NCBI GenBank assembly: GCA_937888775.1
Contig: CALAQT010000089.1
Location: 1-64,000, forward strand
Direction of reading: 5' to 3'
Source of the DNA: an uncultured Actinomycetes bacterium
GTDB lineage: Bacteria > Actinomycetota > Thermoleophilia > Solirubrobacterales > Solirubrobacteraceae
Length of the DNA stretch: 64,000 nucleotides
Below are positions 26,793-35,877 of this stretch, one piece after another. Each line of letters opens with the position of its first letter. Within the stretch, counting starts at the first letter, position 1. A program made the position numbers and the translations under genes. The notes beneath the pieces are model-generated. The model saw nothing but the letters and a program-made list of their open reading frames with translations, made no database searches and was not told the origin of the DNA.

Positions 26793-28067
26793 CTAGGCCA
26801 GCCTTTCCGAGCCGGAGACCGCGGGCGGCCGGGTCTCCGTGGGGGCGTCTGACCCGGACCGGGACCCGACCGGCGAGACGTCAAATCCGGCTCGCGGGCG
26901 CAGCACCACCCAGATCACGGCGGTGATCACCAGCGATCCAGCGCCCGCCACCATCAGTGCGACGCGCGGTCCCGCCAACGCCGCGATCACGCCGCCCAGC
27001 ACGATCCCGCCCCCCGGCGCGGCCTGATTGAGCGACTCGTTGAGGCTCATCACGAGCGCCATCCAGCGCTCGGGCGTCTGCTCCTGGACGGCGGTTCGCG
27101 CGGCCACCGACTCGATTCCGTTGCCCGCGCCGCCGATCGCCGAGCCGATCATCGCCAGCACCAACGTAGGCGCCGCTGCCATGACCAGGAAGCCTACGCC
27201 GAGCGCGGCCACGCTGGTCGCCAACAACGCGCGGGCCGGCAGACCGCGCCAGCGTGCGTAGCCGGCGCTGCCGGCCACCGCCCCGGCGCCCCAGGAAGAC
27301 AGTAATGCGCCGTACCCACCCGCGCCGGCGTGCAGCGTGCGCTGCGCGAACACCACCTCGACCGGCATCGAGATCGTGAACAGCACCACCGCTGCCACCT
27401 GTATGCCGAGCAGCGCGCGCAGCAGCGGGTCGCTCCGGACGTGGGCGATCGCGGCCCGCACGCGGCGCGCGGTGGGCACGCCCTCCTCATGCGCCCCGGG
27501 CAGCGCCCCCGCCGTCACCAGAATCACCGCCGTCGCCGCGAACAGGCCGCTGTTGGCCAGCAGCGCGGCGATCGTCCCGCCGCTCGCCACCACCAGGCCG
27601 CCCAGCGCCGGACCCGCCATGAAGCTGATCGAGAACAGGGTGTTGGTTACCGCGTTTCCCTCGCGTAGCAGGCCGACGGGGGTCAGCACGCCGACCGTGG
27701 CGGCCCGGGCCAGCGCCCGGGCGGTGACCGCGACGATGCCATCGAGCAGCGCCAGCGCCAGCACCGGGACGAGCGAGAATCGGCTCGCGGCCCAAGCGAG
27801 AACCGCGAACAGGATCGCCTCCAGCGCGTACAGGATGGGGAGCACACGGCGCGGGGAGCTCTGGTCGATCCGGGCCACCACCGCCGGGGAGAGCAGCGCG
27901 GGGAAGAACTGCGCGCAGAGGAAGAAGGCGGCAGAGCCGACGGCGCTGCCGGTGTGGCGGAAGACGAGCACCGCCAGTGCGAGTGTCCCGACCGACCAGG
28001 CCAGCTCGTTGAGCGTGTAGGCGGCGAGCAGTCGGCGATATGCAGGTAGCCGGAGAACCCGTTTCAC
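26793..28067 (-). CDS. MFS transporter (EntS-like exporter group)
   Basis: A 424-aa protein with about twelve membrane helices in two sixes, a cytoplasmic central loop near 190-205 (PGAHEEGVPTARRVR) and a polar C-terminal tail of about 35 residues. The first helix (YTLNELAWSVGTLALAVLVF) and ARIDQSSPRRVLPILYALEA, in the position of the motif A loop, resemble drug and siderophore exporters of the MFS_3 group. The start is GTG 28067. Its stop is 39 bases upstream of the Ppx/GppA start, so it may share a transcript. Substrate unknown. Confidence 0.85.
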   Translation of the reverse strand: MKRVLRLPAYRRLLAAYTLNELAWSVGTLALAVLVFRHTGSAVGSAAFFLCAQFFPALLSPAVVARIDQSSPRRVLPILYALEAILFAVLAWAASRFSLVPVLALALLDGIVAVTARALARAATVGVLTPVGLLREGNAVTNTLFSISFMAGPALGGLVVASGGTIAALLANSGLFAATAVILVTAGALPGAHEEGVPTARRVRAAIAHVRSDPLLRALLGIQVAAVVLFTISMPVEVVFAQRTLHAGAGGYGALLSSWGAGAVAGSAGYARWRGLPARALLATSVAALGVGFLVMAAAPTLVLAMIGSAIGGAGNGIESVAARTAVQEQTPERWMALVMSLNESLNQAAPGGGIVLGGVIAALAGPRVALMVAGAGSLVITAVIWVVLRPRAGFDVSPVGSRSGSDAPTETRPPAVSGSERLA

Positions 28068-28204
28068 GACTGGGCGCTCACCAGCTCACACGAACCTCGG
28101 CGCAACAAGACCTCCTCCTTTGCGCCCGTAGGTCGCCAGGCGATCTTTCCATTTATACCCGCCGATGGCCGCTCGCATCGGCTGGTGCGCATCTGGCCGC
28201 ATCG

Positions 28205-28798
28205 TCATCCGACGCGCAAGACTTTAGGTGGATCGCCGCGAATCTCGACTTTGACCTGCGCCAGCGCAGAGCGCCGCCACTGATCCTTGAGCAGCGAGAA
28301 CAGGACCACGTCGCGGACGCGGCTGCCGTGGCGATGCCAGCTGCGCAGCACCCCCTCGCGCTCGAAGCCGAGCCCTATCAGCGCCGCCTGCGAGCGCGGG
28401 TTCTCGACATCGGCGTAGGCGCCCAGCCTGGTCAGCCCCAGAGCTTCGAAGGCGAGCCGCGCCACCAGGGCCTTTGACTCGCGGTTGGCGCCTGTGCCCC
28501 AGTGGCGGCGGCCGAGCCACGTGCCGACGACGGCACGCCGGTCACGCTGGCTGAACTCCGACAGGCCGGTTACCCCGATCGGACCGCCGTCGGGACCGAC
28601 GATCAGGAACTCCAGGCGCTCGCCGCGCTCCCGCGCCGCGGTGACCCATTCGACGTAGGCGGTGGGCTGTGCCGGTGAGGTGTAGGGCCCCCACGAGAAG
28701 AAGCGCGTCACCTCCGGATCCGAGCCCAGCTCAAACAGCGCCGGAACATCCCGGAGCGTCGCGTAGCGCAAGCTGAGCGACGGTCCGCGCACCTCCAC
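28205..28798 (-). CDS. GNAT-family N-acetyltransferase (RimJ/RimL-like)
   Basis: A 197-aa acetyltransferase with an acetyl-CoA-binding strand-loop-helix near GTWLGRRHWGTGANRESKALV (split here: WLGRRHWGTGAN at about 94-105) and the C-terminal ADVENPRSQAALIGLGFEREG and VRDVVLFSLL. These are the features of the RimJ/RimL-like acetyltransferase_3 group that modify protein N termini, amino acids or antibiotics. The start is a GTG (28798) followed two codons later by another GTG. A 137-base gap separates it from the MFS gene and may hold that gene's promoter. Confidence 0.82.
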   Translation of the reverse strand: MEVRGPSLSLRYATLRDVPALFELGSDPEVTRFFSWGPYTSPAQPTAYVEWVTAARERGERLEFLIVGPDGGPIGVTGLSEFSQRDRRAVVGTWLGRRHWGTGANRESKALVARLAFEALGLTRLGAYADVENPRSQAALIGLGFEREGVLRSWHRHGSRVRDVVLFSLLKDQWRRSALAQVKVEIRGDPPKVLRVG

Positions 28799-28910
28799 GG
28801 CGGCGATGGTATTACCTGAATGCTTGCGGTGAGTCGCCCTGAGGGCTCGCGTCGTAATTCCGTCGTGGGCGCTGCACCCCGGTAGGCTCGACCCGCACCA
28901 TGAAGAAGCT

Positions 28911-29181
28911 CGCGGAGCGCTCGCCGGGCATGTCGCGTTCCCGGCGCGAGTCAGACCGAGCGCTGGTATGCGACGACGTGTTCACGAATATCGACACTGT
29001 CACCGGGATACCCGGGTTGCATGAGCCGAAAGCCTGCTTCACCCCCGATCCGGCCCGCAATCGTGAGTCGATGCGCAGGCTGGCGGAGCTGGAGCCGGAG
29101 CTGGTCTGCTTCGGTCACGGCGCCCCGTTGCGCAGCGCCGGCAAGCTCAGTGCGTTCACCGGCCGGGTCGCCGGCCGCTGA
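28911..29181 (+). pseudogene. metallo-beta-lactamase fold hydrolase, C-terminal remnant
   Basis: Only the last 90 or so residues of an MBL-fold hydrolase remain. RESDRALVCDDVFTN corresponds to the usual RESDR..LV.GDVFTN segment carrying the bridging Asp, and CFGHGAPLRS keeps the final metal His. The N-terminal HxHxDH motif and the first two thirds of the fold are absent, and the residue after SPG, normally His, is Met. Bases 28799-28910 give no continuation in any frame. So it is a 5'-truncated relic, not a small functional protein. It precedes gpgS on the same strand. Confidence 0.7.
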
Positions 29182-29214
29182 GCCCGCCGCCCGCGGCTGT
29201 CATCCTCTGAGAAT

Positions 29215-30138
29215 ATGTCGCTCCGGGCGCGATCCTGGTATCGCAGCAACACGTTCAGCCACCGGTCGTTTTCGCCGCAGCGTCTCGCCGCCGAGCGCGA
29301 GTCGACCGTGTCGATCTGCCTGCCCGCGCGCAACGAGGCGAGCACCATCGGGGCGATCCTGGAGTGTCTGATCCCGCTGCGCGAGCTCGGAGTGGTGGAT
29401 CAGATCGTCGTCGTCGACCAGTCCAGCGACGAAACCGCCGCCATCGCGCGCGGTTTCGGCGTCGAGGTGCACGACCAGGAGCAGCTGATTCCCGAGCTGG
29501 GGCCGGTGCTCGGCAAGGGCGATGCGATGTGGCGGGCCCTGCACCTACTGTCGGGCGAGCTGATCTGCTTTCTGGACGCCGATTCCGAGCATTTCGGCGC
29601 GCATTTCGTCTGTGGGCTGCTCGGCCCGCTGCTGCGCGACCGCCAGTTGTCGTTCGTGAAGGGCTTCTACCGCCGTCCCTTTCGCATCGGCGAGCTGACG
29701 GTGCCCGACGGCGGCGGGCGGGTGACCGAGCTGACCGCCCGTCCGCTGTTGAACCTGTTCTATCCAGAGCTTGCGGCGGTGCAGCAGCCGCTCGCCGGCG
29801 AGATAGCGGCGCGACGCGAGCTGCTGGAGCGCCTGCCGTTCGTGACCGGCTATGGCGTCGACATCGCGCTGCTGCTCGACGCCTATCGGGAGGTCGGGCT
29901 TGACGCGATCGCCCAAGTCGACCTGGAGGTCCGCCAGAACGCCCATCAGCCGCTGCGCGACCTCGGTCCGATGGCGTTTGCCGTGCTCCGCGCGCTGGCG
30001 TCACGCCTCGAGCGCGAGGGCCGGCTCAGCGGACCGCTGCCGACCGGCTTCATGGCCCCGGGTCTCGATAGCATGCCCAGCCCGGGGGACGAGCCAGTCG
30101 AGCGCCCTCCGCTGGAGAAGTTGCGTGCCGCGGCCTGA
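29215..30138 (+). CDS. gpgS: glucosyl-3-phosphoglycerate synthase
   Basis: GT81 retaining glycosyltransferase of 307 aa. It transfers glucose from an NDP-glucose to 3-phosphoglycerate, the first step to glucosylglycerate and, in mycobacteria, methylglucose lipopolysaccharide. Visible blocks are ICLPARNE (about 34-41), VVDQSSDET, LGKGDAMWRAL, the metal motif FLDADSEHF (Asp-x-Asp type), VKGFYRRPF, GRVTELTARPLL, QQPLAGE and VTGYGVDI. The substrate 3-phosphoglycerate is made by the pgk/gpmI operon in the same window. No phosphatase GpgP is adjacent, though a broken histidine-phosphatase gene lies at 37.4 kb. A lipoprotein gene follows 20 bases downstream. Confidence 0.93.
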   Translation: MSLRARSWYRSNTFSHRSFSPQRLAAERESTVSICLPARNEASTIGAILECLIPLRELGVVDQIVVVDQSSDETAAIARGFGVEVHDQEQLIPELGPVLGKGDAMWRALHLLSGELICFLDADSEHFGAHFVCGLLGPLLRDRQLSFVKGFYRRPFRIGELTVPDGGGRVTELTARPLLNLFYPELAAVQQPLAGEIAARRELLERLPFVTGYGVDIALLLDAYREVGLDAIAQVDLEVRQNAHQPLRDLGPMAFAVLRALASRLEREGRLSGPLPTGFMAPGLDSMPSPGDEPVERPPLEKLRAAA

Positions 30139-30157
30139 AACCTGCTGAACTGCTGGC

Positions 30158-30901
30158 ATGCTGCGAGCCGGCCACGCTGCGGTGATTGCGGCGATAATGT
30201 TCGTCCTCGTCCTCGTCCTCGCGGGGTGCGGATCTAGCGCCGGCCATGGTGCCACCACCGGGAGCAACGGCGCCTCGCCGGTCGCCGCGCTAGGCCTCAA
30301 GTCCCATCCGCAGGCGATCGAGCCGACCGCCGGCGACGCGTCCGACTCGGTGCCTGCGACCGAGCCCGTCGGCGATCCGAACGCCCATCCGATCTCGCTC
30401 GCCGAGGTCAAGCGCGAGCTGAAGATCGTTGCGGAGCTCAACTCGCTCACGCCGGGCCAGGGATTCGTGTTCCCGATGCAGCCGCTATCGGTCGTCGAGC
30501 CGCCGAGCACGTGGTCGCCCGATCAGGGGGTCGACATCTCCACCAGGGGCGCGGCCTGCGGGGCGGCGGCGGTGGAGGTGGCCGTCACCAACGGGGTGGT
30601 CGTGCAGGAGGGCATCTCCGGGTTCGGGCCCGATGCGCCCGTGCTGCGCGTCGCCGGCGGCCCCCTCAACGGACGCTACATCTACTACGGCCATGCGCTG
30701 CCCGCGCTTGTCCCGGTGGGGTCGGTTGTGCGCGCCGGACAACCGATCGCTGAGGTCGGCTGCGGAGACGTGGGCATCTCCACCGGACCCCATCTGGAGA
30801 TCGGGATCAGCGCCGTCAACGGCCCGACCTGCTGCCCCGGAAACGAGGAGACCTCACCGGCGATGGAGCGTCTGCTTCAGCGGTTGTACGCCGCGAGCTA
30901 G
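30158..30901 (+). CDS. lipoprotein with degenerate M23 (LytM) peptidase domain
   Basis: A 247-aa protein with a lipoprotein signal ([11 protein letters not shown], Cys23 lipidated) and a Gly/Ser/Ala-rich linker. A C-terminal LytM-like beta domain (about 105-230) has [37 protein letters not shown] and GPHLEIGI. Active M23 enzymes bind zinc with HxxxD and HxH. Here the first His is replaced by Gln (DQGVD) and the second His of HxH by Glu (HLE), so peptidase activity is unlikely. Degenerate LytM proteins often activate amidases, so a cell-wall regulatory role outside the membrane is inferred. It follows gpgS by 20 bases and may be co-transcribed. Confidence 0.8.
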   Translation: MLRAGHAAVIAAIMFVLVLVLAGCGSSAGHGATTGSNGASPVAALGLKSHPQAIEPTAGDASDSVPATEPVGDPNAHPISLAEVKRELKIVAELNSLTPGQGFVFPMQPLSVVEPPSTWSPDQGVDISTRGAACGAAAVEVAVTNGVVVQEGISGFGPDAPVLRVAGGPLNGRYIYYGHALPALVPVGSVVRAGQPIAEVGCGDVGISTGPHLEIGISAVNGPTCCPGNEETSPAMERLLQRLYAAS

Positions 30902-30955
30902 TGTCGAGATTCGAGATTCGGGCTGAATCGCGGCACTGGTGCCGACCCGGGCGGA

Positions 30956-31777
30956 TCACCCGAACGCGCTTCGGGCCGCCCTGACTCCGGCCGCGGCCCG
31001 CTCCGCAAACCCGTAGGTCCCCAGCTCGCTGAGCTCGCGCGCGGCCTCCACCACCGCGCCGATCGCGGCAAATGCGAACGCTCCACCCACCGAGACCCGG
31101 CTGACCCCGAGCGCCGCCAACTCGGACACCGACGGGACGCCGGGGCGGGCGAGCACGTTGACCGGCCGGTCGACTGACTCCACCAGCCGCCGGACGTCGT
31201 GCGCGGTGCAGATACCCGGCGCGTAGAGCACGTCAGCGCCCGCCTCCTGGTAGGCCTGCAGACGGGCGATCGTGTCGGCCAGGTCCGCGCGGCCATGCAG
31301 ATAGTTCTCGGCCCTCCCGGTCAGCACCAGCCACGCCGGACCGCCATGAGCGCTCGCAGCAGCAGCGGCAATCCGCTCGGCGGCGAGCGCCAGCTCGTAG
31401 ATCGGCTCATGCTCGTCACCGGAGGAGTCCTCGATCGAGAACCCGGCCAGTCCGGCTCCGACCGCCTCGGCGGCAGTCACCGCCACCTGCTCGGGGGCGA
31501 TGCCAAACCCGTTCTCCAGGTCCGCGGACACCGGCAGCTCGGTCGCGGCGACGATCGTCGCCGCATGCCGGAGGGACTCCTCGCGGCTGACTGAGCCATC
31601 CAGGCGCCCAAGTGTCGCCGCAAATCCGCTGCTGGTGGTGGCGAGCGCCTCAAAGCCGAGCGACGCCAGCAGCCTGGCGGCACCGGCGTCCCACGGGTTG
31701 GGCAGCAGCAGCGGCCGTCCTGCCTAGCGTAAGGCCTGGAAGTGCGCGGCCAGCTGGGCCTGTTTCTGCAGGGTCAT
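30956..31777 (-). pseudogene. isocitrate lyase/PEP mutase-family protein interrupted by one in-frame TAG
   Basis: Reading from ATG 31777 gives MTLQKQAQLAAHFQALR, then TAG at 31726-31724. The same frame then continues without break as PLLLPNPWDAGAARLLASLG, GFEALATTSSGF, LPVSADLENGFG, FSIEDSSGD, a Gly-rich C-terminal half and the stop at 30956. Together this is a typical 273-codon member of the PEP mutase/isocitrate lyase family (carboxy-vinyl or C-C bond lyases with a Mg-binding DLENG and ED motif). No ATG, GTG or TTG lies between the TAG and GTG 31531, which would give a 191-aa product lacking the first barrel strands. Most likely a recent nonsense pseudogene. Confidence 0.8.
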
Positions 31778-31848
31778 CGCGAGGTCACCGCCCGCACACG
31801 ATAAGGCCCGGACTACGGCCTGCGCGCGCAGCTCGTGGCGCTTGATCT

Positions 31849-31876
31849 GGCTCGAGCCGGTGCACCGGCTCGAGCC
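31849..31876. repeat. 28-bp perfect palindrome upstream of the GST gene
   Basis: The two 14-base halves meet at 31862/31863; the left half reads GGCTCGAGCCGGTG and the right half is its exact reverse complement. A second 18-bp palindrome (31863-31880) overlaps it because GGCTCGAGCC recurs. It ends 36 bases before the GST start codon, a position suited to an operator, or alternatively to a terminator of divergent transcription. Confidence 0.6.
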
Positions 31877-31911
31877 GGTGTGCCGGAGCGTTTGGCGTAG
31901 GCTCTGTGACG

Positions 31912-32862
31912 ATGGCTTGTACCGATACCGGGACCTTCTCCCTGGGGCGCGAGGGCGGCGAGGACGGCTCCTTCCAGCGCCAGGCGAGCAGCTTCCGGGG
32001 CTGGGTCACGGCCGACGGCTCCAGCCACTTCCCGCTCCAGGCCGGCCGGTATCACCTGTACGTGGCGCGCGCCTGCCCGTGGGCGCACCGAACGCTGATC
32101 GGACGCCGGCTGATGGGCCTCCACGAGGCGATCGGCGTCTCCTACGTAAACCCGATCCGCGACGCCCGAGGCTGGGCGTTCACCGGCGATGACTACACCG
32201 ATCCGATCAACGGCTTCCGGTTCCTCAGCGAGGCGTACATGACGACCGACCCCGGCTATCAGGCCGGTGTCAGCGTGCCCGTGCTGTGGGACACCGAGCA
32301 GCGGTTGATCGTCAGCAACGAGTCGGCTGACATCCTGCGCATGCTCGCCACCGTGTTCGCGCCGCTCGCCGAGCATCCGGTGCCGCTGTATCCCAGGCCG
32401 TTGCGCGACGAGATCGACGCGCTCAACGAGCGCATCTACGAGGGCGTCAACAACGCCGTCTACAAGACCGGCTTCTCGACCAGGCAGGCCGTCTACGAGC
32501 GCGAGGTGACGTCGCTGTTTGACCACCTTGACGAACTGGACGAGCGGCTGTCGGCACAACGGTTCCTGTTCGGCGACTCCCCGGCGGAGACCGACTGGCG
32601 GCTGTTCACGACGCTGCTGCGCTTCGACGCCGTCTATCAGATCCACTTCAAGTGCTCGATCCGCAAGCTGATCGAGTACGAGCACCTGTGGCCCTACGCC
32701 CGGGACCTGTATCAGTGGCCCGGCGTCGCCGAGACCGTCAGCTTCGACGAGATCCGCGCGCACTACTACCGAACGCACCCGATGATCAACCCGTCCGGAT
32801 TGGTCGCCGCGCTGCCGGCGGCGAGCTTCGAGCAGCCGCACGGGCGCGATTCGCTGAGCTGA
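31912..32862 (+). CDS. glutathionyl-hydroquinone reductase-like xi-class GST
   Basis: Thiol-dependent reductase of 316 aa in the YqjG/ECM4 family, which removes thiols from glutathionyl-hydroquinones. In actinomycetes mycothiol would be the likely thiol. The N-terminal thioredoxin-like domain has the catalytic Cys in RACPWAHRTLIGRR (about residue 52) and SVPVLWD. NESADILRML binds the thiol. The helical domain contains YEGVNNAVYKTGFS, FLFGDSPAETDWRLFTTLLRFD and VYQIHFKCS. ATG 31912 is chosen; a GTG six bases earlier is in frame. A 28-bp palindrome just upstream may be its operator. The gene stands alone. Confidence 0.88.
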   Translation: MACTDTGTFSLGREGGEDGSFQRQASSFRGWVTADGSSHFPLQAGRYHLYVARACPWAHRTLIGRRLMGLHEAIGVSYVNPIRDARGWAFTGDDYTDPINGFRFLSEAYMTTDPGYQAGVSVPVLWDTEQRLIVSNESADILRMLATVFAPLAEHPVPLYPRPLRDEIDALNERIYEGVNNAVYKTGFSTRQAVYEREVTSLFDHLDELDERLSAQRFLFGDSPAETDWRLFTTLLRFDAVYQIHFKCSIRKLIEYEHLWPYARDLYQWPGVAETVSFDEIRAHYYRTHPMINPSGLVAALPAASFEQPHGRDSLS

Positions 32863-32922
32863 TCGCCCCCGGCCGCGCCGGGAGCGAGGCCGCTCGCAAG
32901 GGTAGACCTGCTGCCGTGCAAC

Positions 32923-33954
32923 TCAGCCGTTGGGTCCGTTGGCGGGGCTGAACACGACGTGGCCCTCGATGTGAGCACGTCTCGGCCCATCGGCGATATC
33001 GCGGACGCGGCAGGACGCCGTACAGGTGACGGCGATCGTCCTGGCTCCGCCCTCGGTCACGGCGAGCAGGTCGCCGGCATGTACACCGGCCGCGGCGAGC
33101 GCGGCATGCGCTATGCCGAGAATCAGATCGTCGCCCGGATGGCGGTTGCCAGGGGTCCGGCGGTCCGCCACCAGAGCGTATTTGAACTGTGCCGGCACGA
33201 ACCCTTCGCTCTCCACGCCGATGTCCTGGCCGTGAGGTAATCCGGATTCCGTAACCAGGCTTGAGCTTCCGTCCGGTCCGATCGCGTAGAGCTTGCCCGA
33301 CAGTTCGTCAGGCGCGATCAGATCGCCGGCGAACCGGCCGAAGGACGCCGGTGCCACGGCGATGCCACCCTCTACTCGGGGGCCATCACGAGTCACCACA
33401 TCGACGTGCCCGTTGCAATCGATCGCGTACACCGACGTCTTGCCAGAGGCGGTAGAGGTGACCAGCAACCGGCGCCCGAAGCGGCCGGTGGCGTCAAACG
33501 CAATCCCGTTCTCAAGTCCGCGCCTGGGCAGACTGGCGAACCGCCGGCCGTTACCCTGGGCGTCGATCACGGTCACGCCGTCCCCGCGATCAAGCCGCAG
33601 GGCGTAAAGGCTGTCCTTGGCGAAGGCGCAGCGCGCCGCCTTGAGCCTGCGCCCGGATGACAGAGCGATGTACGGCTCCAGTCCGCGTGGGGCCGAGTAC
33701 GCACGGGCGAAGGGCCGCAGCTTTCCACTGGGTGCCAGCAGCGCGAGGCGTCCCGCAGCAGCCACCACTATCGACCCGCCTTTGCGCGGCGCGCTCAAGT
33801 CGACCACACCGCGGACGTGCTTACGCCCAACCCAGTTTGCGATCCTGCCCACGCCGGCGCGAGCGATCCCCGCGTCTCCAGACCGACCGCAGCCGACCAG
33901 ACAAACGCAGACCAGAACCGGCAGCAGCAAGGTTGCACCGCGACGACAGAACAT
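32923..33954 (-). CDS. lipoprotein with propeller-like repeats, unknown function
   Basis: A 343-aa predicted lipoprotein (signal LLLPVLVCVCLVGCGRS, lipobox Cys about 22). The mature part has repeated short strands with Gly-Asp turns, for example GGSIVVAAAGRLALLAPSG, GVTVIDAQGNGRRF, GKTSVYAIDCNGHVDVVT and GKLYAIGPDGSSSLV, reminiscent of NHL/SMP-30-type beta propellers. Four cysteines in the mature part may pair outside the cell. ATG 33954 is preferred to a GTG five codons upstream. It ends the same strand as the LCP gene, 27 bases after it, so the two may be co-transcribed. No ligand or enzyme activity can be named. Confidence 0.65.
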   Translation of the reverse strand: MFCRRGATLLLPVLVCVCLVGCGRSGDAGIARAGVGRIANWVGRKHVRGVVDLSAPRKGGSIVVAAAGRLALLAPSGKLRPFARAYSAPRGLEPYIALSSGRRLKAARCAFAKDSLYALRLDRGDGVTVIDAQGNGRRFASLPRRGLENGIAFDATGRFGRRLLVTSTASGKTSVYAIDCNGHVDVVTRDGPRVEGGIAVAPASFGRFAGDLIAPDELSGKLYAIGPDGSSSLVTESGLPHGQDIGVESEGFVPAQFKYALVADRRTPGNRHPGDDLILGIAHAALAAAGVHAGDLLAVTEGGARTIAVTCTASCRVRDIADGPRRAHIEGHVVFSPANGPNG

Positions 33955-33981
33955 GCGCCCTAGGTCCACGATAGCGCCCGT

Positions 33982-35877
33982 TCAATCTCCTTTGGCGCCC
34001 CGATCAGGTGCTGACGATTTCGCTTTCAAGTGCGGAGACCGAGCCGCCGAGATCGACGCGTCGGCGACGGTCGCATTGAGTCGTGCTTGCAGCTGCAGGT
34101 TGGTGTGTAGTTGGGCGCGCAGGTCGGCAAGCTCTCGTCTGCGTTTGAGCAGCGGCATCGCGAGCAGCGGGACGACGAGCAGCGTCAGCAGGCTAGCTAG
34201 AGATCCGATGAGTTGCTTGAGGTCAGTTGTCGCTGGCGCGGCGGTTTGGTTCGGTATCGCCGCGGCATGGAGCTTCCGGCGCCCGCCTGCGGATGATCCT
34301 GTCAGGACCGAAGTCAGTGGCGAGGTTTGTTCGGCGATCGCCAGCACCTCCCCGTTTTGGACCGAGTTGTTGAGCGAGTTGCGGATCCAATAGACCGCGC
34401 CATGCTCGTGCCAGGCGACCATCTTGAGGTTCTCGCCCTCGTAGTAGAGGGAGTAGGTTCTCCCGCCGACGTGGATGATCTGATCGGGGCTGTTGAACTG
34501 CGCAGCGGTCGTCCAGGTCATGCCCTGCACGTCGTAGTACTGACCCAGCACCCCGGCTGAGAACACCGCTACGTAAGCTAAATACGCACTCCCGTGGCTC
34601 GCGTGGATCACGTAGTTGCGCAAGAACACCGGCTGGACGCTGCCACCAGCGTCTTGCACGCGGGGGTACTCCATCGGGAACGAGAGCTTCGAGGCCGTGG
34701 CATCTGCTGAGGCGAGATCGGACTCGCTGGCCGATACGAGTGGCAGCTTTGCGGCGGCTTTCTTGTTGTGGACAGCGTGCGCGACCGCGGCCGTGCTCCG
34801 CTTGGGGATCGGCGAACTGCCGTGGAGGAACGCGTCGACGCTGGAGGTGATCTGCTGCGGGCTCGCAGTAACGCAAGCGCAGGGGGTGGCGCTGGCGGGA
34901 ACCAGGTTCGCCTGAAACTGAACCTGGCGGACTCTGCGTCCCGCAGATGTGATCAGCGTTCCGATCAGGTTCAGGAGCCCGGTGGTCGATTGCAAGCCGG
35001 GATCGGTCTGGACTGCCTGCCCGAAGATCCGCTCGAACTTGCCGATGTTGTCGGTCAGCGTCGGTCCGTACTGCTTCTTCACGTCGAGCAGGAAGCTCTG
35101 ATCGCGCGCGTCGCGCACCAGCGAGGTGTCGCCGTGGCGGTATGAGACGAACTGCAGCGCCTGAGCGCCGCATAGCTTCTGATAGCCGGGCTCCAGGTTG
35201 ATCTCCTGATACTGCTCGCTGGTCGGGGTGTTGACGTGGTAGTAGCGGCGGTCGATCGTCGAGTAAACGCACCCCATCTCATTCACGGCCCGTTTGAAAC
35301 GTCCGAACGTGACAACCATCACGTGGTTGACCGACAGGCCGAGCACCCGCTTGATCGTCGAGACCAGCAGTGGGATCCCGCCGGCGGTGTAGGCGTAGTT
35401 GAAGCGGGTGGTGATCGGCGGCGCGTTGGGCGGGTAGATCGTGGCCTCGAGCTCACGCGGGATCGACATCATCGAGATGTACGGCTTGCTCGGATCGATC
35501 CGCACGAGCAGCATCTCGTTGGAATGAGGAAGCACCGCATGCAGGTAGTACTTGGTCAGCGCCCGCTGGTCATCGCCGACCAGCAGCAGCGTCTGCGGAT
35601 CGCCCCACCCCGCCGGAGCGAGCGTCCCCGGTGGCAAGTTCAGAGCTCGGTTCTGGCTCAGCGCATCGCGCAGCGTGTGGACCTGATCGAGGACGAACGC
35701 GGCGCTGGCGGCCGCGCTGCACACCAGCACGACCAAACAGCCGAGGATGATTCTCAGGGTCGTGCGTCGCGGCGGGGGGTTCGGCGGCGATCCGTTCGGC
35801 GACTCGCCGGGCGGGCCTACGGCCGGGGGTTCCGGCGACACCGAATGGCTCTTGGGCAGGGCGCTGATTACGCTCAT
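33982..35877 (-). CDS. LytR-CpsA-Psr (LCP) family protein with extra C-terminal membrane helix
   Basis: Predicted phosphotransferase that attaches glycopolymers to peptidoglycan, 631 aa. A Pro-rich cytoplasmic N terminus is followed by a membrane helix (about 43-65). The LCP domain (about 95-340) shows LLLVGDDQR, MLLVRIDPSKPYISMMSIPR, the Arg/Asp pocket and SYRHGDTSLVRDARDQSFL. A second extracytoplasmic domain (about 400-560) of unknown type follows. A further membrane helix (about 572-592, LTLLVVPLLAMPLL) comes before a basic coiled-coil tail. Most LCP proteins have only the N-terminal anchor. ATG 35877 is chosen because the 56 codons before it are not LCP-like. Confidence 0.85.
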   Translation of the reverse strand: MSVISALPKSHSVSPEPPAVGPPGESPNGSPPNPPPRRTTLRIILGCLVVLVCSAAASAAFVLDQVHTLRDALSQNRALNLPPGTLAPAGWGDPQTLLLVGDDQRALTKYYLHAVLPHSNEMLLVRIDPSKPYISMMSIPRELEATIYPPNAPPITTRFNYAYTAGGIPLLVSTIKRVLGLSVNHVMVVTFGRFKRAVNEMGCVYSTIDRRYYHVNTPTSEQYQEINLEPGYQKLCGAQALQFVSYRHGDTSLVRDARDQSFLLDVKKQYGPTLTDNIGKFERIFGQAVQTDPGLQSTTGLLNLIGTLITSAGRRVRQVQFQANLVPASATPCACVTASPQQITSSVDAFLHGSSPIPKRSTAAVAHAVHNKKAAAKLPLVSASESDLASADATASKLSFPMEYPRVQDAGGSVQPVFLRNYVIHASHGSAYLAYVAVFSAGVLGQYYDVQGMTWTTAAQFNSPDQIIHVGGRTYSLYYEGENLKMVAWHEHGAVYWIRNSLNNSVQNGEVLAIAEQTSPLTSVLTGSSAGGRRKLHAAAIPNQTAAPATTDLKQLIGSLASLLTLLVVPLLAMPLLKRRRELADLRAQLHTNLQLQARLNATVADASISAARSPHLKAKSSAPDRGAKGD

